From Phycisphaerales bacterium (GTDB lineage Bacteria; Planctomycetota; Phycisphaerae; Phycisphaerales; SM1A02), in the NCBI GenBank assembly GCA_007135295.1, contig SLJD01000003.1, positions 1 through 6,801 of the forward strand: 6,801 bases of DNA, written 5' to 3'. The notes beneath the pieces were generated by a model. The model did not search any database, was not told where the DNA came from, and saw only the letters and a list, made by a program, of their open reading frames with translations. The position numbers and the translations under genes are program-made. Numbering within the stretch: position 1 is the stretch's first letter; each line of letters begins with the position of its first letter. Shown here in pieces: positions 1 through 4,522 of this stretch.

Positions 1-207
1 AAAAGCTGGCTGACACGGAAGCCGATGTACGATGCCCCGGAGTTCCGCCGGTTCCTGCGGCGGTATCAGCGTGATGCGTTGCTCCGCGGGAAGGCGGCGG
101 CGGTTGAACGCATCGATGAGCAGCAGGCAGCGGTCTGGGATCCGGACCGGCCTTCGGCACTTGACCTGACCGCACCGAATGAGCACCGCCACCCGGCAAC
201 ACATTGA
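1..207 (+). CDS. C-terminal part of an upstream gene, possibly a glycosyltransferase (5' end outside window)
   Basis: An open frame enters from the left edge in frame 1 and ends at TGA 205-207, giving about 68 residues. The visible part is basic and helical at first (KPMYDAPEFRRFLRRYQ, then LLRGKAAAVERIDEQQAAVW) and ends in a proline-rich, probably disordered tail. I see no catalytic motif or membrane segment. The phrase resembles C-termini I associate with glycosyltransferases in polysaccharide clusters, but that is a weak impression and the function should be treated as unknown. The ATG at 25-27 is internal, because the frame is open all the way to base 1. Its last 29 bases overlap the start of the GT26 gene, so the two are probably co-transcribed and translationally coupled. 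Confidence 0.6.
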   Translation, partial: KSWLTRKPMYDAPEFRRFLRRYQRDALLRGKAAAVERIDEQQAAVWDPDRPSALDLTAPNEHRHPATH

Positions 208-1036
208 ACAGACGTCCGCGGCTTCGGGCGATTCGGCGACGACCTATGAGGCGCTGCCGACGGTCGACCTGCTCGGTGTGACGTTGCATGCGATCCGGGA
301 GCAGCAGGCGATCGATGTCGTGATCGGCTCACTGTCTCACGGCCGCGGGGGGTGGGTGGTCACGCCGAATCTGGACATACTCCGGCGCTGCGTCCATGAC
401 CGCGCGTTTCATGAGCTGATTGCCGGGGCGGATCTTGTTCTGGCTGACGGGATGCCGCTGGTCTGGGCGAGTCGGCTGCAGGGCACGCCGCTGCCGGAGC
501 GGGTGGCGGGTTCGTCGCTGATCACACCGTTGACCGGGGCGGCTGCATCGGCCGGACGGCGGGTGTTTCTGCTTGGGGGAGCCCCCGGCACTGCTGACGG
601 GGCCGCTGCGGTGTTGCGGCAACGGTTCCCGGACTTGGGTGTGGCCGGGACATATTGCCCGCCAATCGGCTTTGAACACGATGAACAGCAATGGGAGATG
701 ATGACCAAGATACTCGTCGAGTCCCGGCCGGACATTGTCTACGTCGCGCTCGGCTCGCCGAAACAGGAGCAGGTGGCTGTTCAGCTTCGCAAGCACCTGC
801 CGGACGCGTGGTGGCTGGGGATCGGAATCAGCTTCAGCTTTCTGACGGGTGACGTCCGCCGGGCGCCGAAATGGATGCAGCGCCTCGGGTTGGAATGGGT
901 TCACCGCCTGTGGCAGGAGCCGGGGCGTCTCGCCCGTCGCTATCTTATTGACGGAATTCCATTTGCCGGCCGGCTGTTTGGCTCATCGCTGGTCAGGCGG
1001 TTTCGCAGCTCAACCGGAAATCGAGCGGCCGCGTGA
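179..1036 (+). CDS. WecB/TagA/CpsF family (GT26) glycosyltransferase
   Basis: This 285-residue protein matches the GT26 family, whose members transfer N-acetylmannosamine(-uronate) or related sugars from UDP-sugars to polyprenyl-diphosphate-linked acceptors on the inner face of the membrane (WecG, TagA, CpsF). Family motifs occur in order: VDLLGV (29-34), TPNLDIL (62-68), ADGMP (89-93, with the Asp expected to be catalytic), RVAGSS (108-113), FLLGG (130-134), GSPKQE (192-197), SFSFLTGD (218-225), and RAPKWMQRLGLEWVHRLWQ (228-246). The last motif is followed by a basic tail of the kind that mediates membrane association in TagA. The length is slightly above the usual 240-260 because of a 25-residue polar N-terminal extension. 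The ATG at 179 has no clear Shine-Dalgarno sequence, but it lies inside the previous gene, which suggests coupled translation. The exact sugar cannot be read from the sequence. The family call is secure. Confidence 0.95.
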   Translation: MSTATRQHIEQTSAASGDSATTYEALPTVDLLGVTLHAIREQQAIDVVIGSLSHGRGGWVVTPNLDILRRCVHDRAFHELIAGADLVLADGMPLVWASRLQGTPLPERVAGSSLITPLTGAAASAGRRVFLLGGAPGTADGAAAVLRQRFPDLGVAGTYCPPIGFEHDEQQWEMMTKILVESRPDIVYVALGSPKQEQVAVQLRKHLPDAWWLGIGISFSFLTGDVRRAPKWMQRLGLEWVHRLWQEPGRLARRYLIDGIPFAGRLFGSSLVRRFRSSTGNRAAA

Positions 1037-1277
1037 ATCTGGAGAAATTGAGTGCCGGGCAGGCAGGCGTTTTCAGGTGTGGTCGGTCTGGATGACTTCT
1101 CACAGCGTGATATGACAAGGTCTGCTTGATTCAGGTCTTCACCATGCCGAGCAAAACCAGAGAACCTGGGAAAACCGGCAGGTGCTTCGTGATTGCTCTG
1201 TACACAACATCTGATCGGGGATCGGAAGCGAATGAACAGGTGAGTTTGATGTTTTCTGAGGCAACGTATCGGAGCGG
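1037..1277. other. Intergenic spacer, no gene recognised
   Basis: This stretch is visibly less GC-rich than the flanking genes. It carries no open frame with recognisable protein features on either strand. I looked for a terminator after the GT26 gene and found only short 4-5 bp stems (for example ACCTG/CAGGT near 1168-1187) without a T run, so none is called. A short direct repetition of GATCGG occurs around 1213-1225. The spacer probably separates two transcription units and carries the upstream part of the promoter ending at 1286. Confidence 0.5.
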
Positions 1278-1286
1278 TGGTATAAT
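1278..1286 (+). promoter_or_regulatory. Probable sigma70-type promoter with extended -10 (TGGTATAAT)
   Basis: The bases read TGG TATAAT, a perfect extended -10 (TGn plus consensus hexamer). No good -35 box is found 16-18 bases upstream (sequence near 1257-1264 is TGAGGCAA), which is typical of extended -10 promoters. Transcription would start near 1292-1294. It lies just upstream of the cupin gene, at the end of the less GC-rich spacer. Transcription from here would exclude the ATG at 1290 and supports the GTG at 1323 as the start of translation. Confidence 0.6.
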
Positions 1287-1306
1287 TGGATGTTGAGAGA
1301 GACTGA

Positions 1307-1314
1307 AGAAGAGG
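1307..1314 (+). promoter_or_regulatory. Ribosome binding site for the GTG start at 1323
   Basis: The purine run AGAAGAGG ends 8 bases before GTG 1323, which is ideal spacing. The alternative in-frame ATG at 1290 is preceded by the TATAAT box and no Shine-Dalgarno sequence. Confidence 0.5.
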
Positions 1315-1322
1315 TTGATCAG

Positions 1323-1856
1323 GTGCAAGGGAACGTCCGGGGGGGCGATAATCCGTCACCGAAGCAGGTCCAGACGCCCCGCACATGTCCGGATGGATGG
1401 CGGTTGGCATACGACATGGCGTGCAGCGGGACTGAGCCTGTCTTCGTACCGGCGTCACACTACTGTGACGATCGCGGCTGGTCGCTGATGAACCTGATGA
1501 CCGGGGTGCTGGCCGACACCGGGCAGATCAACTTCTCGTTTCAGTATCCAGGGGTGATCAAGGCGTGGCATCGCCATGATCATCAGGCGGATTTCTGGTG
1601 CGGGCTGATGGGGCATCTGAAAGTCGGTGTGTATCGCGAGGCGGACGGAATGATGTGGAATCTGGTCATCGGAGAGAAGCGGCCGGGGGTGGTGGTGATT
1701 CCGCCGCCGCTCTGGCACGGTGCGGCGACGGTGGGGCCGCAGTCCGCGGGCCTGCTTTACTACGTGACGAAGGCCTACAACCCCGACGAGCCGGATGAGC
1801 ATCGCCGACCATGGGACAGCGTGCCGGGCTTTCCGTGGGAAGTAGAGTTGAAGTGA
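1323..1856 (+). CDS. RmlC-like cupin, dTDP-4-dehydrorhamnose 3,5-epimerase family protein
   Basis: This protein has 177 residues from GTG 1323, or 188 if the ATG at 1290 is used. I prefer 1323 because of its ribosome site and the promoter that overlaps the upstream choice. The single-domain cupin follows the RmlC layout: DDRGW (49-53), a beta strand with GVIKAWHRH (77-85) aligning with the RmlC segment GVxRGLHYQ so that His83 sits at the catalytic His, then GLMGHLKVGVY, VIPPPLWHG (125-133), a YYVTKAYNP segment (146-154) and a final FPWEVEL. RmlC-type enzymes epimerise C3 and C5 of 4-keto-6-deoxy dTDP-sugars. This protein belongs to the WHRH subfamily: it has His at 83, 85 and 87, followed by Asp in place of the usual Lys. 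This pattern also fits the metal-cupin motif HxH-x4-(E/D)-x6-G. A true epimerase, another sugar-nucleotide isomerase and a metal cupin are therefore all possible. No rmlA, rmlB or rmlD gene lies in the window. It is the first gene of the downstream unit. Confidence 0.85.
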   Translation: MQGNVRGGDNPSPKQVQTPRTCPDGWRLAYDMACSGTEPVFVPASHYCDDRGWSLMNLMTGVLADTGQINFSFQYPGVIKAWHRHDHQADFWCGLMGHLKVGVYREADGMMWNLVIGEKRPGVVVIPPPLWHGAATVGPQSAGLLYYVTKAYNPDEPDEHRRPWDSVPGFPWEVELK

Positions 1857-1868
1857 GTTGTGAAGGAG

Positions 1869-1889
1869 GGGCCCGGGTCAACCGGGTTC
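1869..1889 (+). other. Intercistronic hairpin just before the nucleotidyltransferase-like gene
   Basis: CCCGG (1872-1876) pairs with CCGGG (1882-1886) around a 5-base loop. The stem can extend outward to 1869/1889 using two G-U pairs, giving about 8 bp. No T run follows, so it is not an intrinsic terminator. It lies directly between an unused Shine-Dalgarno-like AAGGAGG (1863-1869) and the GAGGAG at 1891-1896 that serves the next gene. A role in translation or mRNA stability is conjecture. Confidence 0.3.
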
Positions 1890-1890
1890 T

Positions 1891-1896
1891 GAGGAG
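1891..1896 (+). promoter_or_regulatory. Ribosome binding site, unusually long spacing
   Basis: GAGGAG lies 12 bases before ATG 1909, longer than the usual 5-9. No alternative start codon (ATG, GTG or TTG) exists in this frame between the TGA at 1861 and 1909, and the next in-frame ATG (1927) is farther away still, so 1909 remains the best start. Confidence 0.45.
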
Positions 1897-1908
1897 AACG
1901 CGAGCGGC

Positions 1909-2901
1909 ATGACCAATGCGTCGACCATGATTCTGCTGGCCGGGGCGCTGCGCTATTCCCCCCTGCGCAAGCAGCTTGACGTGCCGGTACTGGCCCTGCC
2001 GCTGGCCCCGTCGTATCTGCTGCTCAATGCGTGGCTGGAGCGGCTGTCTGATGCGCCTGCGCTGCGCAAGCTCGTGGTCGTGGTGAACTCGCATGCCGAC
2101 GCAAAGCTGCTGCAGGTATTGGCTGAGCCGATGGAACGCCCTGCCGGCCTGGAACTCGACGTCATGGTGGATCCGGCGCCATGGCGGGGGCCGGGAGGGT
2201 TGATCTACGACATCTGTTCGCGCTGGGAAGCGCCGGAGAGCGTGCTGGTCGGCGAAGCGGCCTGCCTGCCGCCGCGTGATGCAGCACAGTTCGCGGTCGC
2301 CGTTGCCCAGAGTTCCGGATCCGGTCTGGTGGCATCGACGCCGTCCCGTCAGCCGGCCGGATTGTATGCGTTCTCGAGAGAGGCCGTGGCAGCCATTCCA
2401 TCAGTGGGATACTTCGACATCAAGGAACAGCTCCTGCCGCGTCTGTATGAGGACGGGCTGGAGGTTCGCGCGGTGCCGATGGAGGACGAAGTTCAGCGGG
2501 TCCGCACTCGGGCCGGTTACCTCGACGCGGTTCAGGCGGCGCAGGCGGATCGAGCGAGCCGGCAGGATCCGGCGGAACCGGGTGGCAATGACAGCGCGGA
2601 TGGGCTGCACTGTGCGGAATCGGCCCAGATCGCCGGCACCTCCGTGATTCAGCCGGGGGTCATCATTGAGGACGGGGCGGTCGTTCATGACAGTGTGATC
2701 TGTTCAGGAGCGCGGGTCGGTCGTGGAGCAATCGTTTCGCGGAGCGTGATCGGGCCCCAGGCAGTGGTTCGCCCGCACGAGAAGATGGTCCGCCGGGTGG
2801 TAGATGGTGGATCGGTTGAGTCACCGGCGAACCTGCCTGCCCAACACGCAGTAGTGAACGGTGAGAATAGGGAAGCGCCCCTGACAGGGGGAAGGACATG
2901 A
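1909..2901 (+). CDS. Degenerate sugar-nucleotidyltransferase-like protein with C-terminal left-handed beta-helix
   Basis: This 330-residue protein has the two-domain plan of NDP-sugar pyrophosphorylases (GlmU, mannose-1-phosphate guanylyltransferase). The N-terminal Rossmann-like half starts with MILLAG (7-12), but the nucleotide-binding signature GxGTRLxPLT is replaced by ALRYSPLRK, and the PKP lysine segment reads DVPVLALPL. A remnant of the GTGGAL loop is visible as GPGGLIYDI (94-102), and the metal-binding GD is now GE (115-116). The family C-terminal segment is well kept: PAGLYAFSREAV (149-160), then FDIKEQLLPRLYEDGLEV (169-186). Residues 235-290 form hexapeptide-repeat coils (IQPGVIIEDGAVV, then SGARVGRGAIV) of a left-handed beta-helix. 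From this I infer a fold-conserved, probably inactive homologue, perhaps regulatory like eukaryotic GMPPA. Its reading frame is intact, so it is not a pseudogene. It follows the cupin by 52 bases and overlaps the exosortase start by ATGA. Confidence 0.8.
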   Translation: MTNASTMILLAGALRYSPLRKQLDVPVLALPLAPSYLLLNAWLERLSDAPALRKLVVVVNSHADAKLLQVLAEPMERPAGLELDVMVDPAPWRGPGGLIYDICSRWEAPESVLVGEAACLPPRDAAQFAVAVAQSSGSGLVASTPSRQPAGLYAFSREAVAAIPSVGYFDIKEQLLPRLYEDGLEVRAVPMEDEVQRVRTRAGYLDAVQAAQADRASRQDPAEPGGNDSADGLHCAESAQIAGTSVIQPGVIIEDGAVVHDSVICSGARVGRGAIVSRSVIGPQAVVRPHEKMVRRVVDGGSVESPANLPAQHAVVNGENREAPLTGGRT

Positions 2902-3776
2902 TGCAGACAGCGGCCCGACCGAAGCCATGGACCGCCCGTGATCTGGCCATCCTCGCGCTCATGCTCGGCGTGTGCGGCTGGATCTTCCGTGAGCCGCTGG
3001 CCGACATCCTGCACATTGGTTCGCGCGACACCGAGCAGTCCCATATCTTCCTCGCGCCATTCATCGCAGCCTGGCTTGTGTGGCTGCGCCGGGCGCGGCT
3101 GCGCTTCATCCGCGTGCAACCCAGCCTGATCGGGACCGCCGTGGTGCTGGCTGGCTGTCTGCTCAGCTGGTGGGGATTCGAGAGTGATACGCAAATCGCC
3201 TGGCACGGCGGGGCCCTGGTGGCATTCGTCGGCGTGGTGTTGACGATGACCGGCGTTCAGCCGGTGTGGCACTTCGCCGCGGCGTTCGCTTCGCTGGCGT
3301 TTTTGTTGCCGGTTCCCGGCATGATTCGCCAGCAGATTTCGATCCCCTTGCAGAGCATGGCGACGGAGATTACCTACACCTGCCTGGAGCTGTTCGGTTA
3401 CTCCGTTTCGAAGCTCGGCAATGTGCTGGTCATCAACGGGGAGCACGTTGCTGTGGCCGAGGCGTGCAACGGAATGCGGCTTGTGTTCTCGTTGACGCTG
3501 GTGGTCTATGCGTTTGCGTTCTCGACACCGCTCCGGCCGGCGACGCGAGTGCTGCTGATCGCGCTCAGTCCGCTTGTAGCACTGCTCGCCAACGTGATTC
3601 GCCTCGTGCCGACGAGTTTGATGTACGGCATGTTCACGCCGGCCCAGGCGGAAATGTTCCATGACCTCTCGGGGTGGGCCATGCTGCCGATTGCATTGTT
3701 CGGCCTGATCGGGCTGCTGCGGATGTTCCGCTGGCTTGAACTTCCGGTGTCCTCGTACCGATTGGTGCATTCATGA
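2898..3776 (+). CDS. Exosortase (exosortase/archaeosortase family transpeptidase)
   Basis: This 292-residue integral membrane protein has about eight predicted transmembrane segments (roughly 15-31, 46-63, 76-93, 103-119, 122-138, 192-210, 214-236, 258-275). The family catalytic triad is complete: Cys190 in AEACNGMR (187-194), Arg235 in NVIRLVPT (232-239) and His255 in FHDLSGW (254-260). The early motif SHIFLAPFIAAWLVW (48-62) also matches the family. Exosortases are thought to cleave a C-terminal sorting signal (PEP-CTERM or a similar tripartite tag) on exported proteins and transfer them to an acceptor at the cytoplasmic membrane, usually where exopolysaccharide genes are present. The protein is standalone, with the EpsI domain encoded by the next gene rather than fused. 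The ATG at 2898 overlaps the preceding TGA (ATGA). A second ATG at 2901 is an equally plausible start, and the purine-rich AGGGGGAAGG run just upstream serves either. The subtype cannot be fixed by eye. Confidence 0.95.
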   Translation: MMQTAARPKPWTARDLAILALMLGVCGWIFREPLADILHIGSRDTEQSHIFLAPFIAAWLVWLRRARLRFIRVQPSLIGTAVVLAGCLLSWWGFESDTQIAWHGGALVAFVGVVLTMTGVQPVWHFAAAFASLAFLLPVPGMIRQQISIPLQSMATEITYTCLELFGYSVSKLGNVLVINGEHVAVAEACNGMRLVFSLTLVVYAFAFSTPLRPATRVLLIALSPLVALLANVIRLVPTSLMYGMFTPAQAEMFHDLSGWAMLPIALFGLIGLLRMFRWLELPVSSYRLVHS

Positions 3777-4522
3777 AACCGCCTCCTTCACGAGTCTGGT
3801 GGCGACGGCTGCTCCGCGGGGCGCAGGAGTCGGCGCCGGTTCTGACCCTGGCCGTGATCCTCTCCGCGCCGTTCTGGATGCGGACCGGGGCGTATTACGC
3901 GGCGGATGGTCATTCGGAGGAAGATGCCCGGCGGGTCGCGGCGGCGGTTGATGAGGTGCCGTACCGAATCGGCTCGTGGTCCGGGCAGGATGCCTCGGTA
4001 CCTGAGGCGGCCAACGAACTGCTGCGACCCAACGCGCTGCTGAGCCGCCGGTATGTCAACCTGCATACGGGCGAGCGGATTGACTTTCTCTTCGTCCATT
4101 GCGGCGATTCACGGGACATGCAGGGGCATTACCCGCCCGTGTGCTACCCGAACTCGGGATGGGTCTTCACAAGCGGTCAGAAGGAATCAGAGCCGGTGGA
4201 GCTGCAGGCGTCCGGTAAGTCGATTCCGGGGCTCGAATACAGGTTCTCCAGAATCGATCAGTGGCCTAACCGGAGCGAAATCCGGATTTTCAACTTCTTC
4301 GTACTGCCGAACGGCGAGCTGACGCACGATATTGATGAAGTCGGAAAGCGCATCAATTGGCTTGGTGCGTCGATCCAAGGGGTGGCGCAGGTGCAGATTC
4401 TGACGCAGGCGGACATGTCGCGGGAAGACGCACTGGAAGCAACCACGGAAATTCTTGAGGGTGTGTGGGGGCTGTTCGAAGTCCTCGGCGTAGAGACAGG
4501 TGATCCGAATGTCGAGATTTGA
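3773..4522 (+). CDS. Exosortase-associated EpsI family protein
   Basis: This 249-residue protein has one N-terminal membrane anchor (about 21-36) after a basic cytoplasmic stretch (RVWWRRLLR), so the bulk should face the periplasm. The EpsI/DUF3485-type domain shows the expected marks: YRIGSWSGQD (64-73), LLSRRYVN (89-96), and the signature HYPPVCYPNSGW (119-130) with the conserved His, Cys and Gly-Trp. A strand-rich end (IFNFFVLPNGE, 172-182) and an amphipathic C-terminal helix follow. EpsI-family proteins are encoded with or fused to exosortases and are required for exopolysaccharide formation in some systems, but their biochemical role is unsettled. The start codon overlaps the exosortase stop (ATGA, 3773-3776) and has no clear Shine-Dalgarno sequence, so coupled translation is likely. 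The conserved partner position makes the call firm. Confidence 0.9.
   Translation: MKPPPSRVWWRRLLRGAQESAPVLTLAVILSAPFWMRTGAYYAADGHSEEDARRVAAAVDEVPYRIGSWSGQDASVPEAANELLRPNALLSRRYVNLHTGERIDFLFVHCGDSRDMQGHYPPVCYPNSGWVFTSGQKESEPVELQASGKSIPGLEYRFSRIDQWPNRSEIRIFNFFVLPNGELTHDIDEVGKRINWLGASIQGVAQVQILTQADMSREDALEATTEILEGVWGLFEVLGVETGDPNVEI
4498..4505 (+). promoter_or_regulatory. Ribosome binding site that sets the start at 4509
   Basis: AGGTGATC is an eight-base perfect complement to the usual bacterial 16S rRNA 3' end (GATCACCTCCTT). Aligned on the Shine-Dalgarno core, it puts ATG 4509 at about 8 bases. It favours 4509 over the in-frame GTG at 4500, which lies inside the site, and over the ATG at 4530. 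It sits within the end of the EpsI coding sequence. Confidence 0.55.

Noticed and set aside
329..904. Minus-strand open frame (191 codons) opposite the GT26 gene
   Set aside because: The composition is antisense-like (Pro, Arg, His, Gln), no motif is seen, and the plus strand carries all GT26 motifs across the same bases.
849..1115. Plus-strand open frame running from the GT26 gene into the spacer
   Set aside because: Most of it is out of frame inside the GT26 gene. The part beyond 1036 has no recognisable features or ribosome site.
1168..1187. Possible terminator hairpin (ACCTG/CAGGT) after the GT26 gene
   Set aside because: The stem is only 5 bp with a 10-base loop and is not followed by a T run.
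940..1458. Minus-strand open frame covering the spacer
   Set aside because: It overlaps both flanking genes, shows no domain, and has a low-information composition; no divergent promoter was seen.
2685..3770. Long minus-strand open frame (361 codons) opposite the exosortase
   Set aside because: Its translation is dominated by Gln, His, Arg and Pro with no family motif. It lies opposite a gene with a complete catalytic triad and is a GC-rich codon-bias shadow.
3773..3850. Possible Tat signal (RR pair) at the EpsI N-terminus
   Set aside because: The arginines lack the SRRxFLK context and precede an ordinary membrane anchor.
4500..4508. GTG 4500 as the start of the Wzz/BY-kinase gene
   Set aside because: The codon lies inside the AGGTGATC ribosome site, which is better placed for ATG 4509.
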